Below are positions 33,665-45,640 of a stretch of 64,000 bases of DNA, one piece after another; positions within the stretch are counted from its first letter, which is position 1, and every line of letters begins with the position of its first letter. The notes below the pieces were generated by a model that saw only the letters and a program-made list of their open reading frames with translations, did not search any database and was not told the DNA's origin. The position numbers and the translations under genes are program-made. The DNA is from Globisporangium splendens (lineage: Eukaryota; Oomycota; Peronosporomycetes; Pythiales; Pythiaceae): the NCBI GenBank assembly GCA_006386115.1, contig VFIW01000020.1, forward strand, positions 62,001 to 126,000, read 5' to 3'.

Positions 33665-34176
33665 CCGTGCTTCCCTGAGAAAAACGAGTGCGAGTCGAAT
33701 CGCAGCGAGTGCTCCTGACCCAGACTCCCGACAAGAGCGAGCGAGACGAGAGCTTGAGTATTTGTGTTGGGGGGTCCAAGTATAGATTGATAGCTGCATA
33801 CACTTTTTGGTAGCCAAGTGTCTGAGAAGCAAGGTCCTCGGCTCAGAGCCGACCTATAAACAGCGTAACCACCTCGATAAGGATGCAGAGGATGAGATCC
33901 GAGTCGTTTCTGGAGGCGAGCGAACACAGCCAACCAAATCTAAAAACAAACACACCCGAGGGGTCAGAAGATCAGAAAACGACCCTCGACACATAAAGAA
34001 GCACCTATTGATAGAGAGCGACCTCAGAACAGCAACAACATGTTGGGCGAACCTGGGAACAATCGTGGCGCCTTATCCTTCGTCAACACAGAGAAGATCA
34101 AAAAGATGTCCAAAACTCTATATTTTCTCCACAAACGCCGCCTTTTTCGTCTGCTCGCTTTGCATCAGTGAATACG
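33665..34176. other. Intergenic, kinase 5' side and MTG1 3' flank
   Basis: About 510 bp. Alternative kinase ATGs lie at 33799 (open frame). No other coding signal. Confidence 0.45.
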
Positions 34177-35204
34177 TTACTCTGTCGACGCTGGTGTAAT
34201 CTCTGCCGCTGTTGAAGATGGCGTCGTTGTCATTGAGATCGGATCCAGCGTAAACTGGCCAAACGCGCCACGACGAAACTCTTGCAAAAGAAACTCGGCC
34301 GCCAATTTATTCTGCACGTCAGGCTCCTTGCCGAGCGCGCCGCATTTCTTGTACACGTGTCCAAAGAGCTCCTGGATATTATCCGTTGGCTCGGGCAGAT
34401 TCAGTGCATCCACGTACCGCGTTGAGCGCATTTGATTGAGCTTGAAGAGCATGTAATCGGCGATGAGTTCGGTGCCCACGACCTGATCTTTGATCGCTCC
34501 GGTCAACGCCAGTGTCAAGCCCGTCTCCGCCGACGGGATGTTCGGCAGCATGACACCTGGGGTATCCACGACGTAGATCGCAGGCTTGTCGTTAACCTGT
34601 GCCATTTGACAAGAACCATCAGCAATCAAAGCCGTGAACGTAATCTACAAAGCAATGCGAGTGTAGATACCTTGATGATGTCATTGCGGACCGTGACACC
34701 GGGTGTTGGCCCGACCATCGCGCGCTTCTTCCCCTTGGCGAGCTTCTGCGACGACGACAATCGTCGAAACTCGTTAATGATTGACGACTTGCCGACATTC
34801 GGGATACCGACAACCATGACCATCGTGCCTGCGGTTTTCTTGAATTGCGCTCCACTGTGCGCGTTGCACCATTGCAGGATCGATGGAATCTTGCGGCCTT
34901 TCGTGACAGACGTAAACAGACACGGCATGCCGTTCTCCTTACACTGCGCCTCGATACGTTGCTGCAGGTTCGTGTTCGCGAGGTCGCTCTTGTTGAACAC
35001 GATCAAGCGCGGCTTGGAGACGCCAAAGGTCTCCTCGAGGATCGGATTCGCCGAGCTCCACGGGATGCGCGCGTCGCGGACTTCGATAAGCACGTCAACC
35101 GCGTCCAGTTGCGCCACCATCTGCCGCCGCGCGACAGCCATGTGGCCCGGGAACCAATTGATCTTGGCCGGATACATGAACGTCTTTCGGAACGCGCCGC
35201 TCAT
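34177..35204 (-). CDS. MTG1: Mitochondrial ribosome-associated GTPase 1 (YlqF/MTG1 family)
   Basis: A circularly permuted GTPase that helps assemble the mitochondrial large ribosomal subunit. Two exons (35204..34671 and 34596..34177), 317 aa. The permuted motif order is clear: INWFPGHMAVARRQM at the N-terminus, G4 VFNKSDL near 70, G5-like TSVTKGRK, then G1 GIPNVGKSS (near 133), switch GPTPGVT and G3 DTPGVMLPN just after the intron. DARIPWSSANP is the typical YlqF/MTG1 block. No strong presequence is visible, so import may rely on an internal signal. Two CCAAT boxes lie 85-140 bp upstream. Confidence 0.94.
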
Positions 35205-35287
35205 TTCTTCGTGCTCCTTGTTGCTTGTTGCTCGGAAAATGAATGAATGTCACCGCGCTTTCTTTGAATGGACACCACGCGCATCAG

Positions 35288-35294
35288 CCAATCA
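35288..35294. promoter_or_regulatory. CCAAT box upstream of MTG1
   Basis: CCAATCA at 35288-35294 with a second copy at 35339-35345, both in the 154-bp gap between the MTG1 start and the channel gene stop. Confidence 0.4.
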
Positions 35295-35357
35295 AACAAC
35301 GCTAAGATATTTTACACCAACAAGGTGCTGTATTGCAACCAATCAAAACGATTGATT

Positions 35358-38300
35358 TCACTGCACGAAGAACTCGAGTGCTTTGGCATCCGTAATGGGA
35401 CGCCCAACCAAGAAGAACAGGTCGCCTGGTTCGGTTTCCAAGTCGTGGGGCGGGTTGATGAACACGCACGGGTGCGGCAGAACCGCGCCGCGTTCTGGCC
35501 GCCAGATCCCAATTGCTACGCAACTCGCCTATATATGTGAAGCGGTAGGAGTAAGCGTGCACGAACAGCCGCAGCACTGACAGTGGCAACGCACCTGCTC
35601 GAGAAACTTGCGAAAGCACGTTGCGTACGACAGCGCGACAAAGGTTTCGGGAGCCTCAAGCTGAAACAAGCGCTTGTTTCTGGTTTCAGAATCACAAGTA
35701 CGCATGTATAAACAACACGAGCCATTGCGAATGTACGACAAGTGCATACGTACTCGGGGTCGTTGTGGCAGCCGTTGATGAGGATGTGCACAAACGGCAT
35801 GATCCATGGCTTCCGGTAGCACTCACTCATGAGCGAATCGATGATGGAATTCATGTACACGCGTCCTGTGTTGTGAACACGCGCAATACCCAACACAACA
35901 GCAAGAAGTTACCCAAAACGATCAAGTGGCGACGAATTCGCTCTGGACCACATACCAGATGCGATATACTCTTCGAGCACAAGGGACGCGTCGGATCCAC
36001 CGTTCGCGGAATCATCAAGGCCTCCCCAGAACGAGTCCCGCCGCGAACTCGCACACCGCGGTGTGCGGTACGAGATTTGATGACTTATGGCAGCGACAGG
36101 GTGGGTGAGTCCCATCATGCGGTGATCAGTCGACAAGGAACTCAGAAGTTTGACGTTCGTGGGTCGCGCCAATTCCACGACTAGGTTCGGCATGCTCGAT
36201 TTTTGACTGATCTCGACAATGTACCGCAGTGTCGTGATCGCGTCGGCGTCGACCATGTTCGGGTCCGAGTATTGCGATTCCTCCGACGTTAGCGTCAAGA
36301 TGAGCACCGATACCGCGACGTCAATGCGCGTTTTCTTCAGATCCGCGAAGTTGACCGGCGAGCCCATTACAAAGTAGACGTCGTCCAAGTGTCGGATCTT
36401 GGCGAACTCGTCTTCGTCGATCACCGCTGGCGCGAGAAATACGACGGGGGACGAGTCACTCTCGTCGCCGTTGTCCGCCGTCGATGGCGCTTCTCGGATC
36501 GTCTTTAGGAACTGGTACGTGTCCGTGGGGAACCCACAGACGATGATGTGCTTGGCGATATCAGGTGGTACGCCTGCCGACGTGAAGTCCACGTACTCGC
36601 GGCTGCGGTCGTCGTCGTCCAATACGCGCGGGCGTTCCGGCGGAGTGTACATTGCGATGAGACTTTGTCGAATTTTCTCAAAATCGCTACCCAGTGCAGG
36701 CTTGCTTTTCTTTTTTGTCGAGTCAGGGGTGAGATGGTGGAGGTCCATGCTGGATTTGGCTTTGCGGCGATTGTTTTTCCGGTACGACAGGATCTGCTCG
36801 GGCGGGATACGCAGCGCTTCTTCGACAGCCGTCAATCCTTTTGCGAGTGCGTACACTTTGCAGCACAGATTCGGATCCGCTGTCGCACCCAACTTGAATT
36901 CCATGTCGGGGAACTGCACGCCGTCCTCGGTGAGTAATGCGAGAGGGATCACTGGCGTCTTATTGTATAGGAAGCGGATCAAGTCGCCGAATGACAAACC
37001 CGAAAAAGTGCGCGGAATGTCGATTACGTAGAGACCGTGCATGACGCCGTGCAAGTACGAGTTTTGCCACAGAATTGGTGATACGCGCTGGCTTAACTCG
37101 GCATGGCTCTGTGTCAACATATTCAGCAATAGTGTCGGCAAACCAAACATCTCGCTACTTCGTCCCAAGATTGAAAACTTCATAAGCCCAGCGATGAGGA
37201 CATCGCTCGCGCCCAGTTTTAAGATCGTTCCAGCATTCTCGGTGTTGATCACCTCCGAGTATATCGGGCACGTTGGATTTCCCCGCCGGAGTGCAATCGT
37301 GGTGAGCGCGCTGCATTGATCGGCGTGCTGCGGTCGGAACGCGTTCCGGTTCACGAGTACGTAGCACGCGCTGGCTTTGTGCAGCATGGCGCGGGCCAGA
37401 TCTTCGTCGAGCATGGGCGAGCCGACGATGTACTGGACTTTGTTTTCGTACATGTTGAGCATTTTTTTCGCCTCGACAGCAGGTGGACTCGGGTTCAAGA
37501 TGACGATCTTTTCGTTCCAATTCAGATTGCTCGAATGAAAAAACTCACCAAAGAAGACCGAGAGCATCTCAACGTCAATGTGGCCCGTGATGACGACATG
37601 TGGGTGCTGCTTGGCTTCCTTGTACGACGACGTGTAATCTGTGTGCGAAGAAATGATTTTGGACACGCGGTTGATCTGGATGGGCACGACGATGAACGTG
37701 AGCAAGATGACGAACGAGATGAGAAACTTGCCATTCGTCGACAGCAGGTAAATGTCGCCGTATCCGAGCGTCGAGATACTGACGACCACAAAGTAGAGTA
37801 AGTCAAGATACGACAGGTTCTGGCATCGGCACGTGGTCTCTTCATCGTCCTTGCATTCGGTAAAACACGCTTCGACGACCTGCAGGATGCCCGTCGTCGA
37901 GATCACGATGCACACGATCGTGACAAACACGGCGAGCACTTGGTACTGCAACGACGAGGTCGTGAAATCGAGAAATCGGAACAAGCGGAGCACCCGCAGC
38001 GAGCAGAGCACCAAAGACACTTCGACGATGTCTAGCGATCTATGCAGATCAATGATGTTGAGATCCACAAACCACCGCAGCCACGACGGCAGGAGTATGA
38101 TGAACTCCGCGATCGGTTTCAAGTTGCGCATATAATCGACTCGATCGAACACCGCATACACGTGAATCGCGAACCTACAAAACAAGTAAGCAATAATTCA
38201 TCATTAGGCCGGCTTTGAGGAGGCAGACAACATGCGCCAGTACTCGTAACAAAATACAACCGTACTCAATGGTGAAAAGGACGTTAATGTAAAAATCAAC

Positions 38301-38698
38301 ACCTGCATGCATGCTCCACATCACACGTGAAACACCATTCGTTAGTGTGTTTGTCGCACTCATACCCAACACTCGAGGCAATTAATAACCTCATACATTT
38401 ACACACCAATCATCCACTTCGACGAGATGAACACGACGCCACCCCAGAACGAGTACGCATTGTACACGACGATGAACGCGCTCAGTGTGGCCATGACCAC
38501 GTCCATGAGGTAGCATCCGAGCGAGTCCTCGAGGTTGCGCTGCACCCAGTCGCGGGCACTCTCACCGGTCTCGCGCTCCACAAAGTACTCGCGCTTGCGG
38601 CGCGTGGGGCGCGGCAGCAGCGCGTTAATGTGCGCGGCGCTCAGGTGGTGCTGCGGGTGCTTGGGCAGCGCCATCTTGGCCCCCGGTGGTGGTAGCAT
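35358..38698 (-). CDS. Slo/BK-like potassium channel
   Basis: A voltage/ligand-gated K+ channel with cytosolic RCK domains. Six exons (38698..38407, 38302..38266, 38174..35956, 35865..35750, 35672..35595, 35528..35358) give 970 aa from ATG 38698; the short exon 2 uses donor GTACGG and restores S2 (VLFTIEFAIHVYAVFDRV). Six TM segments are visible, S4 with spaced Arg (LRVLRLFRFLDF), and the pore with filter STLGYGD. RCK1 starts HVVITGHIDVEML and RCK2 starts AKHIIVCGFPTDT; the terminal exons supply IIDSLMSECYRKP and FLVGRPITDAKALEFF. No extra S0 helix is evident before S1. At the calcium-bowl position only scattered acids remain (LDDSANGGSDAS). The acceptor of exon 5 is AAG, slightly unusual. 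The true N-terminus could lie in an upstream exon. Confidence 0.93.
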
Positions 38699-38916
38699 CT
38701 TGCCTTTCGCGTCAATTTTGCAGGGTTCATGCGACGCTTGAAAGTGCAACTTGCTTATGTGGATCGATCCAGATAGCGTTACAGAATGATATGTGGTGCG
38801 CTATAAATTGTGTCCTACATTTTTCATGTGGGTGCTTACCATCATTCCTGAAGACCCCATTTTTCAAACACACAATTCGAAATCGTCCATTTGGAGAAAA
38901 AGTGCACAGATAAGAG

Positions 38917-41854
38917 ATGGAGCGCCGCCACTTGAGTCTCCGTGACGCGAGACGCTTGCACGCTGTGAATGGCTCGGGAGCCAACAATAAGAGCGGCAGC
39001 AGCCACCCGCATGCGCGCGCGTACCGCATTGCGCGGCAGTCTGGGAGTCTGAACCTGTCGACGCGCGAGATCAAGGCGTTCCCGCACGAGATTCTGCGGC
39101 TCCGTGAGCTGGTCGAGGAGGTAAGAACTACAGAAACCAATGAGCTATAAGAGAAAGAGCGGACGTGTGTATACGTGAGAGTCGCATATGCTTGTGCTAA
39201 TATGCGTCTGTGACGTGGTTTGGATAGGACGAGCGAAGCTGGGATTGCGCGCCGCTGCACAAAATTGATTTGAGGTTTGTATGAGCTACTGCAACAATGT
39301 TTTCTTTTTCAATTTGTGCATGTGCGCGAGAGAGTTGCGCTAACGACCGTTTGACTCGCTTCGCGCAGTTACAACGATATCCACGAGTTGCCGGCAGAAG
39401 TGAAGGAGTTTGTGTACCTGACGTCGTTCAAGATGCGCCACAACCAACTGCACCAACTTCCTGATACCTTTTGGGAACTTACCAAGTTGACGTCGCTTGA
39501 TTTGAGCAAGTGAGTCTGTTGCTCAAATGGGATATTTGGGATGTTCCGTATGCGCATCTGGACTAATACGTGCGTCTTGGGTTCTTTTTCCTTCCAGCAA
39601 TCTGTTAGCAGGGACGCTTTCCGAGAGCTTGGGGCAGCTTGTTAATCTGAAAGAGCTGTCACTGGATGGGAACAACCTGGCTGCATTGCCTGATTCGATC
39701 CAGAAACTGGAGAATTTAGAGGTCTTGAAGCTGGAAAACAATCAGTTGCGGTCGTTGCCATCGCAAATCGGTACGTTGTCAATGTGGAGAAGAAGTCTGG
39801 TTTTTCGCTTCGCGAACAGCGACATATTAATGTGTGTGCGTATACGTTTTCAGGGCATCTTCGGAGATTGTACACGCTAACAGCGCACTCGAATCAACTT
39901 GTCGCCCTTCCCGAGTCATTTGGGTTACTCGTGAACTTGACGACACTGGATCTCCACAAGAACAACCTGAAGACAACAGGCGACGCGCTCGTGCAGCTCG
40001 GATCTCTTCGGTTCTTAGATCTTCATCAAAACAAACTTGACGTATTCCCAGAACTGCCAACCACGAAAAACCCAACGCTCGACCACGTTTCGCTTGGGTT
40101 TAACGCGCTGACAAACATGTCAGAAAGCTCTCTCTTGCGCGTGAAAGACTCGATTACAGTGCTGGACGTCCGAGAGAATCGTCTCCAGACTTTGCCAGAG
40201 AAGATCGCGCATCTCTATCGTCTGAAAACGCTCGACATGACCAACAACGATCTAAACGAGTTGCCAGCGGGCTTGGGGTACCTCAAGGACCTGAACCACT
40301 TGCTGGTCGAGGGAAATCCACTTCGGACGATTCGACGAGCCGTCATTTCCGGCGGATCTGAAGTGCTGAAGAAATACCTGCGAACCCGAGGTGGTCCTCC
40401 TGAGGGTGTGGATGCCTTGGAAGAAGAATTTGACGAGTTTGCGCTTCGAGAAAAGAAGCAACAAGACGAGGTACGCCTCGGCGCTGCAGCTTCCGCTGAA
40501 AGTATCTCGTCCCAGCATGAATATCTTTTCAGGGACGCTGCATCATCTGGCAACTTGCAGCTTGTTGGAATGGGGTTGATGGCGCTACCACCACATCTTC
40601 AAGGACACGGCAAGTTCAACCTCTCGGCAACTCTCGTGCAGCTGAATCTGTCCAAGAACAAGCTTGGGAGTCTCCCGAAAGAGATTGGCGAACTTGCTGC
40701 CTTGCAGTCACTGATCGCTGAAGAATGTGTTTTAACCGCCATCCATCCATCGATCGCAAACCTTTCGCAGCTGCAGCATTTGAGATTGCGCAAGAATTTG
40801 CTAAAATCGGAAACTATCGATGCAATGATCTCGTCAGATAACCAGGCGGGAATTTGCGGCTCGTTGAAAGAGCTGGATTTGTGCAATAATGTCCTGACGA
40901 CGATTCCGGTGCGGTTGACGCTGCTGAAGTCGTTGGACACGCTCATGCTGTCTTTCAACAGAATTCAGTCACTCGACGGATTCCCGTGGGCTTCGATGCA
41001 GCGACTATCGATCCTGACGTTGTCCGACAACCAAGTAAGTGTCGCTGCTGCATCGAATTGTGGGCTGGCTGGAAACGCTAGGCTAACCTGACCATTCGTT
41101 TTGTCGCAGCTGGAATCGCTTGGCACGGTATACGATGCCGAAATGCTCACGTCGCTCTCCATTGAAAACAACAATTTACGTCAGGTATGCTGAAAGAAAG
41201 GCAAATGCATCCTGCTAGCATTTCTTAATTACATCTCTGATTGCTAACACTGTTTGCAACTTGTAGATCCCAGCTGAACTGGGGCGATGCGAGCATCTTC
41301 GTGCACTACTCTTGGGCGGAAACCCACAGCGTAGTATCCGCATGAATCTCATTCACGAAGGCACGGAGGCGGTGTTGAAGTATCTCCGGAATCGACTGCC
41401 GCCTGATTTTGCAAGTGCTCCATGCACAGCGCCGAAGTCCGCTGCTGTCAGTGTGTCTGAGAGAGGAGGCGAAAACATTCCTCCGTCGAACCAGAACTCG
41501 ACAGCGCCTCGAACTCGAGAACCTTTCAGTCCAATGGAGAAGAAACGAATTCGGGTGAGTGCTAATCAGCCGAGTCAGTCGTCGCATTTGAGCAGGGAGA
41601 CGCCGCCAATGACGCAAAGTGTACCTGTTCAGTCGAATCAAGCGCCATTGGGCACTGCTCCAGCTCAGGCGTCGGCCGCAGTGGGTGGTGGAAGTGACGA
41701 CCAAGCCTTGAACGAAATGAACACAAAGATCCTGGCTCTTGAGAAAGAGTTGGAGAGTTTTGGCATCACGGCCGCAAAGCGCTTTGCGCTCAAGAAGGAG
41801 TTGGCGATGGTGCGCTCGCAGAAGATTCGTCTGCTTCGCAAGATGCAACCATGA
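38917..41854 (+). CDS. LRRC40-like leucine-rich repeat protein, paralogue B
   Basis: Seven exons (38917..39120, 39228..39274, 39369..39509, 39598..39770, 39854..41034, 41110..41184, 41267..41854) give 802 aa. The start is ATG 38917 (MERRHLSLRDARRL). About 20 LRRs of the LxxLxLxxNxLxxLP type fill ~50-640, with LRRC40 landmarks GNPLRTIRRAVISGGSEVL and GNPQRSIRMNLIHEGTEAVL. A disordered Ser/Gln-rich stretch and a basic coiled coil (LEKELESFGITAAKRFALKK) close the protein. It is cytosolic with no TM. It faces paralogue A (28366-30992) in inverted orientation and is slightly longer, with five introns that A lacks and two that match, while A has introns of its own around the SLK|ELDL junction. It is divergent from the K+ channel across 218 bp. 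Confidence 0.93.
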
Positions 41855-42051
41855 AAGCTTCGCGTGTGGACAATTTCAACAAGCGTGTGTGCAGTAAGTT
41901 GGTCTTGGAGTTGGTATCGCTGATCCCTCACGGATTATTTGTGTCATGAATCAGAAAGAACCTATTGTTTTGTCAAACGAGCACATGCACATTCAACAAC
42001 ATTGGCGCCTGCTTTGCGTGTTATCTATTACGTTCTAGAGCCACTTTTTGT

Positions 42052-43050
42052 TCAAGAAATCCGCAAATGGAAGACGCGGTAGTGGTGGTTCAGCGACTTG
42101 ATCGTGTGCAGCCGATGCACGCTCGCCAGTGCGCCGTCCGTCGCGTTGAGCGTCGCAAACACGATGCGGCGCGCGCGACTGTGCACGAGAGCCATGGCAC
42201 ACATCACGCACGGCTCGCGGTCCATGTACACGTCGTACCCCGTGCACAAGTACGACTCCTCTTTTGCGTCTTCTTTGCTGTTGCTGTCGGCCATCTGCGC
42301 GTCATTGTCGTCGTCAGTATGAGTGCGCTTGTGCTTTTTCGATGTAGTGGCTGCGGCGGCACGCTGGCGATCGCGCTCTGCGACGCTGTCGACCGCGATC
42401 ACCACTGGATGATAGAGGGCGCAGAACGCATACGATGCGTGATCTCTTCGTGCAAACGAGTCCGCGACGACTTGTCCTTCCGTTGTGGACGACGCGAGCG
42501 GATCCACGACGATGCAGCCATGAGCGCAGCAAAACGGCAGCTTCATGTCTGCAATAGCAGCATCAAACTGCGCAGCCAATGTGACGGCTGCGCGCACGTG
42601 CTGCGTCATCTGCTGGGCTTCACTCTCGCTGATCGGCTCCGCCTGCGCAACGGGCAGCACGCTCGCGTGGAAGATCAGCGGCCACGCCTTCGTGTGCTGC
42701 TCAAACGCCTCGCGGGTCTGCGGCGCGTGCTTGAGCACCGACACGCTCGTCAGCTGCGCCTGAAACTGTTCCTCCATCTCGCTGCGCTTGGTCGCCAAGA
42801 GTTCATTTAGCGGCTCGTTGTCGTCGACGGGCGTGATGAGCGCGAGGAGCGCGCTCTTGAGCTCCGGGTGCTTCTTCATGCGCTTGAGGTGCGCGTAGCC
42901 CATGTCGGCGAGCGACCGGAAGTGCGCGCCCAGGTGCTTCATCACAGCCGAGCCGTGCTGCGCCGGGAACGCGAGCGCATAGAAGCGCTGCTGCGCGTCC
43001 GCGTCCTGCGGCAGCGCGTCATGCGCGACGATCTCTTCCAGCGATTCCAT
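42052..43050 (-). CDS. ADAT3: tRNA-specific adenosine deaminase subunit 3 (ADAT3/Tad3)
   Basis: Non-catalytic partner of ADAT2/Tad2 that converts A34 to inosine in tRNA anticodons. Single exon, 332 aa, ATG 43050. The deaminase domain is C-terminal (about 175-330): the first zinc motif reads LYHPVVIAVD, with HPV in place of catalytic HAE, and the second is DREPCVMCAMALVHSR (PCxxC). Loss of the catalytic Glu with zinc ligands kept is the diagnostic of the subunit-3 family. SYLCTGYDVYMDREPC matches family context. A Lys/Asp-rich insertion (about 235-265) sits between the two zinc motifs, probably a loop. The N-terminal ~170 residues match the extra domain of eukaryotic Tad3. Confidence 0.95.
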   Translation of the reverse strand: MESLEEIVAHDALPQDADAQQRFYALAFPAQHGSAVMKHLGAHFRSLADMGYAHLKRMKKHPELKSALLALITPVDDNEPLNELLATKRSEMEEQFQAQLTSVSVLKHAPQTREAFEQHTKAWPLIFHASVLPVAQAEPISESEAQQMTQHVRAAVTLAAQFDAAIADMKLPFCCAHGCIVVDPLASSTTEGQVVADSFARRDHASYAFCALYHPVVIAVDSVAERDRQRAAAATTSKKHKRTHTDDDNDAQMADSNSKEDAKEESYLCTGYDVYMDREPCVMCAMALVHSRARRIVFATLNATDGALASVHRLHTIKSLNHHYRVFHLRIS

Positions 43051-43268
43051 TGTTGCTGCCGTTCCGTTGCTTATGTGATGCTTGCAATCCTACTGCAATA
43101 CTGGACGGTGGAGCTCTTATATACGGAAAATCGGATAAAGGAGAGTAACATCGTGACCTGGTGAAAAAATGGGGAAGAAAAGCTAATATGATCAAACTTT
43201 GGATTGTGTACTTGCTTTGGGTGTATGTGCATCTGTGTATGGTGGTGAGCGTAGGCAGTAGTCACGGT

Positions 43269-44517
43269 TCACACTATTGCGCTCGGCTCCAGTCGGTCCA
43301 TGTCCTCGGTATCCTCGTAGCCCGGTTTGCCCGTGACTAAGGACGGCGGCGCCGTCATCTTGCGGTATTGCAGCAGCACAGGGTACATCTTGTCGATCGC
43401 CTGGTTCAGGTGGCTCGAGTCGCGCGCGCCGCACAGCACGATCTTGCCCGAGACGAAGATCAGCAGCGTCAACTTGGGCTCGACGAGTTTGTAAATAAGA
43501 CCGGGGAAGAGCTCGGGCTCGTACTAAGTTCGTCAAATTCAAGACATAAACAAACAAAATTGTCAGCAAGGGATTGGCGCTGTGCAAATGGTGGATGGAC
43601 AATCATACGTACGCTGGAGAAGCGCGCGTGATCGTTGAGGAGCCCCTCTAATCGGATCGGGAAGCGGATGTCGCACGTGCCCATAACGTTGCGGACTTTG
43701 AACTCTGTGAAGCGTGCAGGAAAATTCAATTTCTATCAAACAAGAAATGCAACACCAAAGAAGATGTCAACAACGAGAACATTTTAGCAACACCCATGCA
43801 CAACTAGAGGAGAAAGCACCTGTATCACGCGCGTAAACTTGCGCGCTGCTAACCGGCAACTTTCTTCACTTGTGCCGCCCGTGATAACAATCTAACTCAG
43901 TAACGAACAAATGAACACAGTTAGACACGCCCACCGCATACCAAATGCGCGCACAAAAGCGCAAACTAAATCATAGCCATACCTTCCCAGATCCGAATAT
44001 TAACGCAGTCGTCTTTGGGTCGCGCAGCCGCATGATCACAGCGGAGAAGCGCTGCATTTAGCGGCAAAATACAATAACAACACAACCGTTAACACCACAC
44101 ATACAAGGCTTAGTGGACAGCGCAGTGTCCATACAGCGTCGACAGCAAATTCTGCACCTTTGGGTTGTATTCGGCATTGCGCGCATGAAGCGCGATGGTC
44201 TTGAGCTCCAGAGGCGTCTTCAAGTCCACCGTGCCGACCACGTTCCTATACAAACACGTGTAGACGACGGCGACAACAATAACACGTCAGTATGGAAACA
44301 TTCGAGCCATCACCACCATGAACAAGACAATACGAACAACGTACATGATCTTGACCTGGAGGTTGAGCTTCTCCTCCCACTCGTCATCGACCTGGATCTC
44401 GCGGTCCTCGAGCGCCTGCAGGTCTCGCCTCGGGTCTTCCACTATCGCCAACTGGCGCTCCTTGACGCCGCGCGACCGCGTGGCCACGTGCGCCGCTGCG
44501 GCGGGGGTCGGAGCCAT
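43269..44517 (-). CDS. TBP: TATA-box-binding protein
   Basis: Core transcription initiation factor for all three RNA polymerases. Six exons (44517..44345, 44245..44158, 44051..43983, 43891..43820, 43732..43613, 43523..43269) join in phase to 258 aa. The saddle core occupies ~57-240, built of two direct repeats: first [20 protein letters not shown]...[16 protein letters not shown]...GSGK|IVITGG, second [18 protein letters not shown]...[33 protein letters not shown]. The paired Phe used to kink DNA are in place (RFSAVIM, ELFPGL). The N-terminus is short and not Gln-rich. The tail of ~35 residues after the core ([16 protein letters not shown]) is a lineage extension. A CCAAT box lies 100 bp upstream. 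Confidence 0.96.
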
Positions 44518-44814
44518 TTCCGGATGATCAGATAGGATGGTGGATGGAGTGCTGCTGCTGTTTTGACTGGTAGACCAAATCGCCAAAGCAACGTTTGATT
44601 CGGACGGATGTCCCATCCAATCGGACGCCAGTGAAGGCAAGCCCTAAATAACGCTCTGTGTGTTTCTTCGCCCAAAACAATGATGTTATTACTACTGCTG
44701 TGTTTCCTTAAATTCAAATTGAAATAGAGAAACATACTTTTCAATTTGATATGGCTTCATTTGAGAAAGGTTGCCCTGCTGCACAGTGCAAGAGGCAGAA
44801 ATGGTTCTTTCCAG

Positions 44815-45030
44815 TGGTCTGTGTGGCAGGCGTCGTTCTCTTATTTCTATGATGTGCAAGCCATTCGCTGCCTTCGGAGCCACACGTAAGCGCAGCTGCT
44901 TCGTTCTGATGGTCTCCTTGTGAACTCCCCGCGCCGTGACCAATGGCTTTGCGCATCGTGAATCGTACAACCAACCAACAACGACAGGCGACTCCGATCT
45001 GCGATTACAGGCTAATCTCAGTCTGGGCAA
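44815..45030 (-). repeat. Diverged direct repeat, copy 1
   Basis: The minus strand can be read as VTARGVHKETIRTKQLRL followed by NGLHIIEIRERRLPHRPLE. The corresponding peptide in copy 2 (45430-45640) is REARGLDKKTIGTR and GQCFLIVAIKRALSQD. DNA landmarks shared are CTCCGA/GAGTC-TGCGATTACAG and CCCGCGCC. Possibly two relics of one repeated coding element. Confidence 0.4.
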
Positions 45031-45429
45031 CAGTTAATCCCAGCTTCAGCGCTCACACGATTTGTCGTATTGCAATGGAGACTGTCCATATTGTTCTACG
45101 ACACTTTTGTGGCTCAAGCCATCAGCATTGAAACGTTCCACCCTGCATTAAAATGGTTGCAACAGACACACGGAAGACACTATCGTCTCTTTGTACCAGC
45201 CCTTTCAAACCACTGCACTGCTTGCAAAATCGGGACCTCGTAGCGCTTAGATGCAACTGCAGGTGCTAATGTTGCTTGTTTTTCGTTAGCCCTTCGCCGA
45301 TCTTGTAAAAGGTGTGCCTGCAGATCGTCTGCGGTTTTAGCAAACAGTTTTGCTTGTAGGAAGAAACACAAAAAAGAGATCCCTCAGTGGGTAGATAACG
45401 CAACAATGCCATGCATTCGTTCCAGTTGC

Positions 45430-45640
45430 GTTTCTGGCAGTCTTGCGATAGCGCTCGTTTTATTGCTACGATGAGAAAGCACTGACCCCTTCGCGGCATT
45501 CAAAGCCACGTGTGACAGCGTGACAGCTACCGCGTGCCGATCGTCTTCTTGTCGAGACCCCGCGCCTCTCTCTGTTGTGCTTCGCACATCACAGTCAGCA
45601 ACAATAAACGCCCCGAGTCTGCGATTACAGAATTCGGGGT
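45430..45640 (-). repeat. Diverged direct repeat, copy 2
   Basis: Same orientation as copy 1, about 600 bp away, with scattered small indels between them. Flanking minus-strand frames (45180-45371 and 45640-45880) are open but separated by stops and shifts, which suggests a decayed coding element. Confidence 0.4.
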
